DNA of 64,000 bases from Chytridium lagenaria (taxonomy: Eukaryota > Chytridiomycota > Chytridiomycetes > Chytridiales > Chytridiaceae), in the NCBI GenBank assembly GCA_025449115.1, contig JAHLKC010000019.1, positions 62,001-126,000 on the forward strand, written 5' to 3'. Shown in pieces: positions 23,106 to 34,102 of the stretch. Position numbers and translations under genes: made by a program. The notes under the pieces were generated by a model. The model was not told the origin of the DNA. It did no database searches and saw nothing but the letters and a program-made list of their open reading frames with translations. Position 1 is the first letter of the stretch. Every line of letters starts with the position of its first letter.

Positions 23106-24380
23106 ATGTCGTCAGAACCCGTTGTTGATCTCCCACCCTCTCCCGACCGCAAGAGGTCACTAGAAGATGAGTCTTCTTCCGAGGATGAAGAAACCCGAGG
23201 TGGTCGCTTCAAGCGTCAAGCTTTGAACAGCTCAGATTCTTCCCATCCGAGCCCTGCCAAGAGAGACCCTTCCGACAAGGACCCCAACGAATACCCTCCC
23301 GGCACTGACCCGCCTGCGGATGGCGCCGTTGGCCCAGATGGAGAGGCGGTCAACAAGAATATGGTCATGAGGGCCATCATTTCTGTCAAGGAGGCCGGTA
23401 TTGTCATTGGCAAGAGTGGTCGAAATGTTGCCGATATTAGAGATAAAAGTGGAGCCAAGGTCACCGTTTCTGAGCAGGTTCAGGGTGCAATGGAACGTGT
23501 GGTCACCATCATGGGACCTTTGGATATGGTTGCCAAGGCCTTTTCTCTTGTCGCCTTCAAGATTGTTGAAGAGCAGCAGAGTCCCACGGAACTCAAGCAA
23601 AGGCACACTTGCATCCGCATTCTCGTCCCTCACTCTCGCATGGGTTCCATCATTGGAAAACAAGGCCAGAAGATCAAGGACGTTCAGGAAGCTTCAGGAG
23701 CTCGTATCACCGCCTCTGAGGAGATACTTCCTCATTCGACTGAGCGTATTGTCTCCGTTCAGGGTGTGGTAGACTCGATACACATTGCAACCTATCACAT
23801 TGGCACTGTTCTTCAAGATCACCCCGAGAGGTCCCTCGGTACCGTCTTTTACAAGCCCATCCCTGGCCTTGTCACTGGGCAAGCTACAGCCAACGCTCGC
23901 GGTCCCCAATCCGGCGGTCCAGGTGGCATGATGGGTGGTGGTGGTGGCGGATACCCAGGACCACCTATGGGAGGCTATCCTGGTGGCGGCATGAACGCCC
24001 CTGGGTATGGTTACGGCGGCCCTTCGGGTCCAGGAGGCCACATGGCAGGTATGCATGGTATGCCTCACCATCAGATGCCCCGACCGCCTGTTGGCGGTGG
24101 TGGACCTGGTATGGGTGCGTCGATGCCTCCTGGGGCTCTTCAGATGCAGCAGATTTTTATCCCCAACGAAATGGTTGGAGCGATTATTGGGAAAGGCGGA
24201 ACCAAGATTAATGAGATCAGGCAAATGTCCAGCTGCCAAATCAAGATTGGGGAGCCGACGGATGGGGCAACGGAGAGACTGGTTACCATCACTGGGACGC
24301 CTGATGCGAACCAGGTGGCGCTGTATATGCTTTACCAGAGGTTAGAGAGCGAGAAGATGAGGATGAACAATGGACGTTAA
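23106..24380 (+). CDS. Triple KH-domain RNA-binding protein (PBP2/HEK2/Rnc1-like)
   Basis: A single-exon gene of 424 residues with a clean frame. After an acidic, phosphorylatable N-terminus come KH1 (about residues 86-155; AGIVIGKSGRNVADIRDKSG), KH2 (about 167-235; GSIIGKQGQKIKDVQEASGA), a Gly/Met/Pro-rich low-complexity linker (about 265-345) and KH3 (about 350-415; VGAIIGKGGTKINEIRQMSS). All three carry the IGxxGxxI loop that grips single-stranded RNA. This layout matches fungal PCBP-type proteins that bind C-rich mRNA and control stability or localisation. The Gly-rich linker could favour condensates. The leader upstream is pyrimidine-rich, and autoregulation is conceivable but not shown. 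Confidence 0.93.
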   Translation: MSSEPVVDLPPSPDRKRSLEDESSSEDEETRGGRFKRQALNSSDSSHPSPAKRDPSDKDPNEYPPGTDPPADGAVGPDGEAVNKNMVMRAIISVKEAGIVIGKSGRNVADIRDKSGAKVTVSEQVQGAMERVVTIMGPLDMVAKAFSLVAFKIVEEQQSPTELKQRHTCIRILVPHSRMGSIIGKQGQKIKDVQEASGARITASEEILPHSTERIVSVQGVVDSIHIATYHIGTVLQDHPERSLGTVFYKPIPGLVTGQATANARGPQSGGPGGMMGGGGGGYPGPPMGGYPGGGMNAPGYGYGGPSGPGGHMAGMHGMPHHQMPRPPVGGGGPGMGASMPPGALQMQQIFIPNEMVGAIIGKGGTKINEIRQMSSCQIKIGEPTDGATERLVTITGTPDANQVALYMLYQRLESEKMRMNNGR

Positions 24381-24845
24381 AGGGACTTTTTGTACTAGGA
24401 AATATCGTGTCTATTTTTCGTAATTTTTGCAATTGTTGTTTCCTTACTTTATTCTATATTTGGTTATTCATGTTTGAGAGTGCGTTACCGTGATCTCGCT
24501 GGTATTATGTTTTCAGTGGTACCTCAATACCTTTTTTTCGAGCAAGTCGTTTGTTGCATTTGGTCCCATTTATGAAAAAATCTGATATTCTTTATATCTT
24601 TTTCACCATGATTTTTCGTTACTATGTTCGTCAACCTTTGCTCTATAAATTTATCCAACCGCGAAAAAATTTCGAAGTCCAAACTCCGCAAACGCAAAGT
24701 CTTATGCCATCTTCCGCTCTCCGATACCATGATGGAGAAAAATAAGGACATGCGGCCAGATCTTGTTTGAAATACATCCGCCTCCTACATCAGCTCTTCA
24801 TTGCCTCATCTCCACCCTGAAACTTTGGCATCAAGCTCTCTTCAA
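24381..24845. other. Intergenic
   Basis: About 465 bases between two same-strand genes. It holds the 3' UTR of the KH gene (T-rich) and the promoter of the next gene. No coding sequence was recognised. Confidence 0.45.
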
Positions 24846-26095
24846 ATGAATATACTGGGGGGATCATCTCCATTCGCATATTCCAAAGGAAAGCAAGGAT
24901 CAACCTCATCATCTTCCAGTACTGCTGTAGCAGCCACCATTCTCACACCTCCACAATCCCCACAGCGATCAAAAGCTCTCCCTGCCGCACCATCCCCTGG
25001 GTATACCATCAAGCGAGCCTGTCAGCCTGCTGATAAGCGTGCCCCCGGGAATGCTATTTCGAGGTGTTACGCTGTAGAAAGGGATCAATTGGGACTTGTA
25101 GAGTATCGATTGAAAAGCTACAGGGATAATCCACGGCTGGGGTATAAATTTCCCCCTTCTGCTCATCGTCTAATTCCCTTAAGTGCATGTGCGTTGTGTG
25201 ATCCCGACTCTTGGACATTTCATGGAAGTCAGTATGATCCATTCTTGTCGCTGCTTTACGCAGAGAGGGATGGATGTATCCCTTCCAGTGTTGTGACACC
25301 GTACCCCAAGTTTATTGTGCCGTGGAGGTATAAAAATAAAAAAACGGGGGAGATTACGTGGAAAATATTTCACCTCAGTGGGGATAAGGTTACTAGTGCG
25401 GATAGGTGAGCGCATTCCGTGTGTAATGCATTAATACGTTTTAGTGAGACCATCATTGTCAACCCTGCGAAGGATGTAAAGCTGAGGAATGCTATGAAAA
25501 GAGTTGCTGCCGAGAAGTATAAGTACTTAACTACAATGAAACCCCTTCGCTGATGTTTGAAAAGATACCCCGTTGACACTCTTTTGGTGGAATATTTGCT
25601 TCGTGTTGTAAGAGAGACGTGTGGTGATTATGGACTTCCCGGCGGCCCATCGAGTGCTGAAGCGGATGCACGTCTTTACCAACAAATGATGAAGTTAGGA
25701 CTTCTAATGCGTACTCATTCTTATCGTCTTCTAGACAAGGACATAACTTGATGCTTCTGTGCGAGGTCGAGATTGGTTTATGTCGTCATAAAGCTATGCT
25801 CTTTTAAAATTCTTTGTGACGTCGTCGATCTCAATTGTGCGCTTATCACTGGATACAGTACGGCCGGAAGGCATCAGTAAGTTTTTGGCGTCCATCAGCA
25901 AAACTGGAGCCCTAATGATTTGTTAGGTGGAACATTATTACGCTTCAAGATAAGGGTGATTTTCTGATCGACCCCACATCTCCTCATTTTACATGGACAA
26001 CTAAAGGATCTCATCGAACAAAGGGTTATCGCGTCTCGGCTGATCAGTCGTTCGGACACTCTGGGTTCACTCAAAAGGAGAGCGGCATTATTTGA
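24846..26095 (+). CDS. EDR1/CTR1/ARMC3-type transglutaminase-fold protein
   Basis: Four exons (24846-25405, 25445-25516, 25565-25876, 25927-26095). The C-terminal part resembles the peptidase-like domain shared by plant EDR1/CTR1 kinases and the ciliary protein ARMC3: EVEIGLCRHKAMLFKILCDV, then ITGYSTAGRHQWNII and DFLIDPTSPHF. A Cys-His-Asp triad in the order typical of transglutaminase folds is visible (C in GLCRHKA, H in GRHQWN, D in LIDPT). The N-terminal 200 residues are Ser/Pro-rich, then KFIVPWRYKNKK, with no known domain. There are no armadillo repeats or kinase. Two single-base breaks are needed, near 25748 and at the T run near 25802. The ATG at 24846 (MNILGGSS) is the first in frame. 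Confidence 0.6.
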
Positions 26096-26409
26096 AAGCA
26101 TCCGCTAATTCTCAGCCTTGTTAACTAAGCCTTTTTCATATTTACGCATTCTTTCTCATAAGCATATTAACCAAGTTCTGTAGCCGTTGAATAAAGTCAA
26201 TGTTTTGTTGTGACTGGCGTCCATTTATTTTTCTGAAATATGCGAAGGCAATCGCACGCCACAAAAACATCAAAATCTCGTACGACATCTTATAAAGGGC
26301 CAACGCCTCGAAAACCACAAACCCATTCAACATCACCAGAAGTCGAGCCCTCATCACCGCAAGAACACCGCATTCCCTTCTAATAGACAAGTAACTTTAT
26401 AGACGAAAA
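26096..26409. other. Intergenic
   Basis: A 314-base gap before the SNARE gene. No coding sequence was recognised. It presumably contains the SNARE promoter. Confidence 0.4.
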
Positions 26410-27511
26410 ATGTCATACCGTTCGCAACAGCAACACCCTCCTCGCGGATCCTCCAACAACGGCGGTGGAGGTGGTGGATACCAAAACGATCGATCATACA
26501 GTAACAGTGGTTACGACAACCGCCAACCTTCCCACTACGATCGAGGGTACGACGATCGTGGTGCCCCTCCTCGTGGCTACAATGACCGTGGTGCTTCTTC
26601 TCGTGGCTATGACGACCGTAATGCGGCACCTGCACCATCGTCAAGTAAATGGGCATCTGCAGCTCAAGCCGCTGAAACCCAAAATCAAAGTGGATACGCC
26701 TCATCAGGGTACAAGGGATGGGAGAATGTGGATAATGAGACGGAAAAACTATGATGATGAGGGATGGTTGCAACGGAAAACGAAGAAGGTGCAGAACGAT
26801 TCGCTTGAGACATCAAGAAAGGCATTGGCAAAGTTGAACCAGAGTGAAGCTGTTGCGTCAAGTAGTTTGAACAAGCTGAATAAGCAATCAGGTAATTGTA
26901 AATCATTGCGCACTATTTGCTTGAATACTTATCCCAATGTCTAGAGCAACTTTACAATATCGAACACAAGCTCGACCAAGCCGAGAATAAGTCCAAAATC
27001 TCTGAAGCCAAGACCTCCGAACTGCGCTCCCTCAACCGTTTCTTCATGATACCGGCTTTCGGTGCCAAACGCGCCCAAGAAGCTTGAAGAAAAGTACAAA
27101 CAGGATGAAGAAGCAGCTTTGGAACGTGAAACCGAGCGTCGTGAACGTATCCAAAATGTGTTGGACACCAGCCAGAACAACAACTTTTCTTACCATGAAC
27201 GTTTTGACGAAGATGGTCGTCAGAAACGTGAGGGCAGGGGACAGAAACTTCCGGATAATTGGAAGAATAACGGCAATGCTTACACAACACCTGATGGGTT
27301 GGAGAGGGATGAGACCGAGACAGAGATTGATTCAAACCTTGATCAGATCTCATCGGGTCTTGCCAGGTTGAGAATGATGGGGCGTACCATGAACTCAGAG
27401 CTTGAGCATCAGAATGGGCATATCGCGAAGATCGCTGACAAGACTGACAGTGTCAGAGATAGGGTTGACCGGACGACAGAAAAGGTCAACCGGATGGTGA
27501 AGAGAAAGTGA
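26410..27511 (+). CDS. SEC9: Sec9/SNAP-25-type t-SNARE
   Basis: A plasma-membrane Qb/Qc SNARE that acts with syntaxin and synaptobrevin in exocytosis. The N-terminus is a Gly/Asn/Tyr/Arg-rich repeat region (GYDDRG, GYNDRG, GYDDRN). The first SNARE helix follows (DSLETSRKALAKLNQSE ... LYNIEHKLDQAENKSK), then a charged linker and the second SNARE helix (DQISSGLARLRMMGRTMNSE ... VDRTTEKVNRMVKRK) at the C-terminus. There is no membrane segment, as usual for Sec9. One intron lies at about 26891-26943. The frame breaks at a 5-A run (26744-26748; four A would restore NYDDEGW) and near 27061. Both are probably sequence errors. Confidence 0.88.
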
Positions 27512-27729
27512 TGCTGATTCTACAGTTTTTTTGTTATCTATTTATCTGGCCTTTCTTTATTTCAATCTATCATTTGCCTTGACGAAATGTATTTTTTTTT
27601 CTCGTTATTTCGGGATGTTTTGACATTAAATATGGTCTTATCCGAATTGTCCAATGAGAACTGCTGAATGCTACAAGGTTGAAAAAAGTTGGGAAGCCTG
27701 GCCTTACCAAATCTTTCACTCAACCTTCG

Positions 27730-29200
27730 ATGCTCGCATCTGCAGCTATGGAGACCGTCACAGATAAACCTGGATACAACGAAACTGAGCACTTTGTTGC
27801 TACGTTTGACGTTCTCGTCGAGGAGACCCTTCAGGACATTGAATCCTTCAACTTGCCTCAAAATGGAAAGGACTGGATTAAGAAGGTTTGTTCTGGATTC
27901 CTTTGGAGTCTTTTAGAGGATGCGAGCAAGATAGCTGATGGTGAAAATATTCGATACATTATTGCATCATGCGTTATTAGATGCTTCTTTACACCATTCC
28001 CGGTGGTAAGTTAACACAGTTAACCCGCTTGGACAGGGTTTCTAATCATCTTTTCAGGCAAGATGAACCGTGGTCTCACCGTTGTTTCCTCCCTTAAATC
28101 GCTCAAGAAGAGAGATCTCACCGAAGTCGAGCTCAGGCAAGCCGAGGTCCTCGGATGGTGTGTCGAGTTGGTAAGTGCGATATAACACCGACTTTTGAAA
28201 ACTGACATGGTCTCGACTTTAGCTCCAGGGCTTCTTCTTGATCGCTGATGACATCATGGATGGTTCCAAGACCCGCCGCGGTGCTCCTTGCTGGTACAAG
28301 GCTGATGGCGTTGGTATGGTCGCCATTAATGATGGCTTATTGTTGAGTCTATCATCTACCGCCTTTTGAAGAAATATTTCAGGTCTGAGGCTTACTATGT
28401 TGACCTCCTTGACCTTTTCCACGAGGTAGATATTCTTTGTTTTTATTATGTCTTTCGATTTATGTCCTCTATTTATACGACACTTACTATACTTTCATAT
28501 GAGGTCACCTACCAAACCGAACTGGGCCAACTCATGGACCTCATCACCGCCCCGAAGACGACGTCGACCTCTCCCGCTTCTCTATCACAAAACACGCCTA
28601 CATTGTGGAATACAAGACCGCGTACTACTCTTTCTATCTTCCCGTCGCCCTCGCGATGCGTCTTGCTGGCGTTTCCTCCGAGGCTGCATACAAGCAGGCT
28701 TTGGAAATCCTTATTCCTCTTGGCGAGTACTTCCAAATTCAGGATGATTACCTCGACTGCTACGGAAAACCTGAACAGATTGGGAAGATTGGAACGGATA
28801 TCGAGGACAATAAATGTTCGTGGCTTATCAACCAGGCTCTTTCTAAAGCTTCGGCTGAGCAGAGGGTACTCCTTGATGTGAGTAAAAAGACCTTGCTTTT
28901 ATCCTGTTTACATGAAGTGATTTAACGCGGTTTCCTTTATATTAGTCCAACTACGGTCAGAAGGATGCCGCTAAGGTCGAAATTGTGAAAAATGTGTTTA
29001 GGGAGCTCCAGCTCGAGGCTCTTTACAAGACCTATGAGGAGGAAAGCTACAACCGTCTTCACGGCCTGATCTCTAAGCTTGACAACAGCCTTCCCCAAGA
29101 AATGTTTGTGACCTTTCTTAAGCGCATCTACAAGGTAAGAAATATGTGATTTCTTTTCTCTCTCAGTCGTCTGACACAATGTTTCCAGCGCTCAAAGTAA
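27730..29200 (+). CDS. ERG20: Farnesyl diphosphate synthase
   Basis: This enzyme condenses IPP with DMAPP and then geranyl diphosphate, giving FPP for sterols, dolichol and protein prenylation. Seven exons: 27730-27885, 27981-28005, 28058-28170, 28223-28425, 28504-28877, 28946-29134, 29189-29200. Landmarks: GGKMNRGL; the first Asp-rich motif [43 protein letters not shown]; the second Asp-rich motif [12 protein letters not shown]; the [13 protein letters not shown] block; and a C-terminal KRIYKRSK as in Erg20. Two breaks in conserved regions, near 28345 (a missing G) and near 28551 (one C short in a C run), are best read as sequencing errors in an essential gene. The ATG at 27730 gives the usual N-terminal length; 27748 is an alternative. 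Confidence 0.95.
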
Positions 29201-29429
29201 ACTCTTCATTCTTGAACTCTATACGTTCACAACTTTTCCTTCCAATCTTTCTGTAAACTTAAAACTACTATAACTACGTTCCCAAATAATGTATTTGCCC
29301 TCAATAAGGATGAAAAACATCAAAAAACAAAACCATCGAAACTTCCATTACAAATATTAAACAGCGTGGAATGTCCGTCATGACTATATACATATCAATT
29401 TTGATGCTTATTTAAATTACGTAAAGTGA

Positions 29430-31516
29430 TCAAACGCGCGTGGCAACGGGTTTGTCCATCTCAAAACCTGAATCCACTGGGGATGGGAAACCTGTTCTGT
29501 CATCCGCGCACACAGACGGTAAACCCGCCCCATTTCCATGCACCATCACGTCGATGCTCCCATCATGCATTTCTGTATCCTCGTCGACTTCGGTGGAATG
29601 TTGAAGGGTTGGAGCCAAGGCAATTTCTTCAACCGTGCTGGAGTATTGGGTTTGTGCTGCGGAGGTTTCAACTTTAAAAGGATTTGGCATAGCGGCAGCA
29701 TGGTCTGACAGTTTCGGTAAAGCCTCATGGTGTAGACAATTCTTATACTGGGGGTTGTCATAGCGTTCTTCATCATTTATAGTGTACTGGGTGAGCGGCG
29801 AAGTACCATTTCCTTTTGGTACGTCCTTTACTACAGCGCGAATTGGTGCACGGGGAGTTAGAGGCTTCTCAGAAGCTTTGGGGCGACCTCTTTTGCGCCG
29901 CAAGATTACTGCAGAAGTTGGTTGAAAGTCGTCATCTTCATCATCAACCACCATCGCCCTTGACTTCTTGGGACGACGATTTAAAGACAGATAAGCCGCA
30001 GAAAGTGGGCCCGTAATAGTTGGCTGAAAGTCGTCGTCTCCATCATCCACCAGTACCGACTCCGCGGGTTGTATTGCTGGTGTTTGGTCTTTGCCGTAAT
30101 TATCAGGCATGTTCCAAACAAAATAAGGCTCGTACGATAAAACTTTCCGGCGTTATCACAAGGAAAGACACGGAACCTTATAAAATTGCATATATGGCCT
30201 GCGCATTTGCTAATGCACGGCTTGCAGCGTGGAAACTGCTTGTAGAGAGCCGTAAGGCACTTGGTAGTTTGAACGTGGACCCGGATGCCTGGCGGTGGAG
30301 AGAGTGTTAAGTTTTGCAGGTCACTTGGTTTGAGTGTCGAGTACTTGTCTTGAAATTGGCTTGTTTGACCCTTGCGATCATTCCGAGAGAATTTTGGCGG
30401 CAATACCTCTTCAAAACCGACCACAGTGCGGCAACTAGATTCCTTCCGTTCTTTGGCTTCCCTTGATTTTTTCGTTATCTTGGCGGGGCTTTCTGCGATG
30501 CAATCGTGTTCAAAAGACTCTACTGCAGGGGCAATAGCTGATACTTTTGAGGGCCCATGGGGTAAGGGGGCGTATGGTAGCTGCTGCGCAAGGCTTGCGA
30601 GATGGTCCAATGGATCGAAAACAATCGATTCCATCGGTGTCGACTTTGGCTTTCTTTGTATCCTCGACTCTTTTAGTTCTTTTGTTTCCTTTAATATCTT
30701 TGGCTTCTTCCGCTCTTGTGATTGCCTGGAGCATAGTCTTCATCATCAGCATCCTCGTACTGCAACACAGCATCCAGAGAGTCACAATATCTCAACTTCT
30801 TGCCCTTTCGCTTTTTGTAGTGTTTCAAAGGCTGATTGACCTCGTCGTCTTGGGCTGTTCTTGTGACAAGCTCAGGGTCCTCATACCGGTCATTGGACTT
30901 CGCTAGGAGATCTGGCAGACGTGGGAGTACCCAAGAATCAAAAGAAAAAGCATCAGGAGGACAAGGGATTCCGGGAAGACACAACTGATATCTATGCAAC
31001 AGACAGTTAGCGATTTCCATCCATCACACGATAAACCAAAACCTTATTGTTCCATCATTTACAAGCTTATCAAGCAACGGCCTTCTTTTCTCTGATGCGC
31101 ATACTTCCAAATGCTTCTCAATGTGCACCGTAAGACCTTCTGCAGCCAGTTTCGGACTGATATAATACATTTAGTTGTGAGGCTCAAGGCGAGAGGTAAC
31201 GTACAGTGAAGGACATTGCTTATATCTTGCGATAATTTTCACTAGATCCTCGGCAGATGTCGCATAGTTTCCAAGCAAAAGTAGAGTCTTTACAGCGGCA
31301 ATCAGAGCCTCCTCGCCGCTAGTTTCAACTTAGCACAACCACACACACGCATCTTTGACGCTTACCCGCCATCCAAGGCGCCAAGGTCAATCTATTTAAT
31401 TTAGAAATGATGGTATGGACTGTTAGCATCCACACTCTCTGTAAGTGCGCCCCCACAGAAGCCTTTTGTCCTTGGTGGGGTGCAGCAGAGCTTACCTCAA
31501 GTTTGTCCTCAGCCAT
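29430..31516 (-). CDS. AT-hook nuclear protein, unknown function
   Basis: The start at 31516 gives MAEDKLE. Small exons then read IDLGALDGG and EEALIAAVKTLLLLGNYATS, followed by EDLVKIIARYKQCPSL and GLTVHIEKHLEVCASEKRR, PLLDKLVNDGTIR. These are compact helices that could form a winged-helix-like fold. Next come FSFDSWVLPRLPDLL and a basic stretch HYKKRKGKKLRY with an acidic run. The C-terminal half carries two copies of DDDFQPT (near 30040 and 29945 on the minus strand) and a canonical AT-hook (KRGRPK), so DNA binding in the nucleus is likely. The joins between frames near 30640 and 30110 were not resolved; introns or frame errors may exist. It is divergent from the GST gene with a 56-base spacer. 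Confidence 0.5.
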
Positions 31517-31572
31517 ATTGGGTTCGCAAGAAAAAATTTCTGTTCAGAACGTTTTTTGTTGACTTTTCAATA
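31517..31572. promoter_or_regulatory. 56-bp bidirectional promoter spacer
   Basis: The starts of the AT-hook gene (31516, minus) and the GST kappa gene (31573, plus) are 56 bases apart and divergent, so promoter elements must be shared or lie inside the genes. No specific motif is claimed. Confidence 0.4.
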
Positions 31573-32495
31573 ATGCCTCACAGAAAACAGGCCACCATCA
31601 CGCTGTTTTACGACGTTGTCTCGCCATTCTCGTGGTAAGTTCTAAGCGATACGATGCGTTTTTCTGCTTCATTATAGATGCATTTATATTGTTGTAATCA
31701 CCGATTATTTGTAATATCGTTCGTTAGGCTTGGATTCGAGGCTGCCCATCGCTACAAGAATATCTGGGACTACAAGTTGGTTCTACAGCCATTTTTCCTT
31801 GGGGGTATCATGAGCGGAACAGGTTCAATTGCCTAAATTAAGTTTACACTCATTCGACTTATTCAGGAAATAAGCCTCCTGCAACGAATCCTTACAAGGG
31901 AAAGTACATGTATCAAGGTATGTTTTTCAACAAAGCATTTAATAAAACATGATTTTGGGCTAGATCTACAGCTACTTGGAAAACTCCACCAAGTTCCGAT
32001 CAAGTTTCCCGCAAACTTTCCCGAAAACTCGTTGAGGGCGCAACGCATCCTTACAGCAATCCAAATGAAGGATGCCGATAAATTGGAGGAGGCATCTCGG
32101 CAGCTCTGGGTAAATTACGCATCTCCTTATCCTCTACCTTTCTGTCGCTGGCTCATCTATGTGATTGCTCTCTCAGCGGCTTTATTGGAGGGACGAGAAG
32201 TCTCTACAGTCTGAGGACGACCTTGTCGAGTACTTGTCGCCAGTTTTGTCAGATGACCTCGCGCGGAAATACGTTTACGAATTTGCAAATTCAGCCGAGG
32301 TCAAGGAGAAGCTCCTGACAGTCACCAAAGCCACCATGGATAACGAGGGCTCGTTTGGGGCACCATGGTTTAAAGTAGAAAGGGAAGACGGGCAAAACGA
32401 TGACCTTTTTTGGAAGGGACAGGATGGAATCCATTGCGTTTTTCCTCAACAAGCCGTACTTAGGAGCGGTTCCTGTCAAGGAAGCACGGCTTTAG
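31573..32495 (+). CDS. Glutathione S-transferase kappa (DsbA-like fold)
   Basis: Five exons (31573-31634, 31728-31822, 31867-31917, 31964-32109, 32176-32495). Key blocks are FYDVVSPFSWLGFE with the catalytic Ser, GGIMSGTGNKPPATNP, KGKYMYQDL, VPIKFPANFPENSLRAQRIL, RLYWRDEK and GSFGAPWF. Kappa GSTs conjugate or reduce with glutathione in mitochondria and peroxisomes. A missing T in the run near 32406 shifts the frame. Beyond it the correct frame reads FGRDRMESIAFFLNKPYLGA and ends KEARL-stop at 32495. The final ARL matches the C-terminus of human GSTK1 and is a type 1 peroxisomal signal variant, so peroxisomal targeting is plausible. Read literally, the broken frame would run past this stop to 32566. 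Confidence 0.9.
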
Positions 32496-32979
32496 GATTT
32501 GTAGACGGCGTTATCATGTTCAGGATCGCGGATGAGGAACCTAAACTTTATTCATCGCTGAGCTAACGTTCAAGTTTGATCATTTATGAAAATGGCAATT
32601 CTCAACCTTACCATCTTTGAACCAAATATGGTTTTTATCAATGTTTGGCGAATCAATCCAACCTTGGAGTATGCAGCCGACAAAACGTCGACTTTTGAAT
32701 GTAATATCAGCTCTTATCCTCGCATGTTTAGCCATATCTTTAGTTATCATGCAGTTAAATAAAGAGCTTGTCGGATATCACACCTCCAATCCTCTTAGCG
32801 GCAATGACTTGTACCGCAAAGATCTTATGAGGTGGTGTGCAGAATTTGTGTAGATTGAGACGCAACGAAAAATACAGGTGTAGATATAGATTGCAGACGG
32901 TATTTATTGCAAGAGGGACAAAGAGATTATATAGCTTGGAGAATTCGAACCATCGATAAGCCATTTAAGGAGAGAGTTG
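32496..32979. other. Intergenic
   Basis: About 480 bases between two same-strand genes. A 78-residue open frame (32617-32853) has one hydrophobic stretch but no other sign of being a gene. This segment probably holds the 3' UTR of the GST gene and the SKA1 promoter. Confidence 0.4.
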
Positions 32980-33946
32980 ATGGAAGGTTGGTACCTAGAC
33001 GAGCAAGTGTTGGATCACTGGACAAAATTTGGCCAAGTATATTTGTCCGAAATGGAGGCTTGTCTCAACGTTCTCACCGAAAAAGTCAACGACCTCAATA
33101 TTCTCATCCATCTCCGCGTTCCGTCTACCTCAAACGCATCGCCATCATCAGCCGCAGTATCACATATCAACCAATCCCTAGATGAAATCGAAAAGCGCAT
33201 GAAAGAATGTTGGCGCATCATCGAGAATGAAAAGAAGATGCTGGAAGAAGAGCGGGAAGCGGTTCTCGGAGATCTACAAAGAACAGGGATAACATTGATG
33301 AATATGATTGAAAACCTGAAGCACTTGCCAAAAGCAAAGTTTTCGGAGAAAAAGGGATTGAGGGAGGCGCCGGATAGTGGGGGGAATGATATGATGCGGG
33401 AAGAACCATCTACAAGAAATATTCTACAACCTAGCAACCAAGCCAACGTCAATGTCGCTGTCACAAAAGCACCGTTAGAGCCTTCTTCGGAGAATATATC
33501 CGCGAAGCAAGAATTCCCGCCGGAAGCAAAGAAAATGTCACTTTCAATCTTACCCATCACTGTAACTGAGGTATGATTCTCTTAAAAACTCTTCTTTTTA
33601 TAACATCTGCAAGTTCGATGCTATCCCAAAATACCTCGTCAACCGTCTCTCCCGGGACAAAATGAACGACCTTATCTCCGAACTTAACAAAGTCATTGCC
33701 GAAAAATACCAAACCCTCAAACTCCCACAACCCAAGATGACCAAGGTCCAAAGAGAAAGGTTCTGGGATCACAAAAAGTTGATCATGGAAGACACAAAGG
33801 GGAAGGCCTTTATTACGGAAAAAGATATCAAGGAGAATTGGTCAAAGTCGGCGTTCAAACTTGATCCGGTTGGAAGAGGCGTCATTGCGGCCATCCGGCA
33901 TCTCGGGAGAATCAAGGAGGTGAGGGGGGCGGGAATACACGAATAG
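32980..33946 (+). CDS. SKA1: Spindle and kinetochore-associated protein SKA1
   Basis: SKA1 is a microtubule-binding subunit of the outer-kinetochore Ska complex. Two exons (32980-33570, 33614-33946), both in frame, give about 307 residues. The N-terminal coiled coil (residues about 1-110) mediates Ska assembly. A Ser/Pro-rich linker follows. The C-terminal winged-helix microtubule-binding domain is clear: EFDAIPKYLVNRLSRDKMND, LISELNKVIAEKYQTLKLPQ, DTKGKAFITEKDIKE and AAIRHLGRIKEVRGAGI, matching the animal SKA1 ending (RHCRRLSEVRGGG). Ascomycete yeasts mostly use the Dam1/DASH ring instead, so SKA1 fits an early-diverging fungus. The ATG at 32980 begins MEGWYLDEQ. Confidence 0.88.
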
Positions 33947-34102
33947 TGGTTCTATAACGGGGGTGGTAATAAAAACATATAGCGATACACTGGCGGTACT
34001 AAATGCAAACAAATGCACATATCATATCATATGAAAAATACAAAGCAGTGAAAGTTAAAGCGAAGAATATTAATAGGCTAGTGGTGCCGTTTAAAAGGAA
34101 GT

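Noticed and set aside
23694..24239. A 181-codon minus-strand frame opposite the KH gene
   Set aside because: It is the reverse reading of Gly/Met-rich KH codons and has no independent support.
32617..32853. A 78-codon frame with one hydrophobic stretch between GST kappa and SKA1
   Set aside because: No homology, no clear promoter spacing, and most likely 3' UTR or intergenic sequence.
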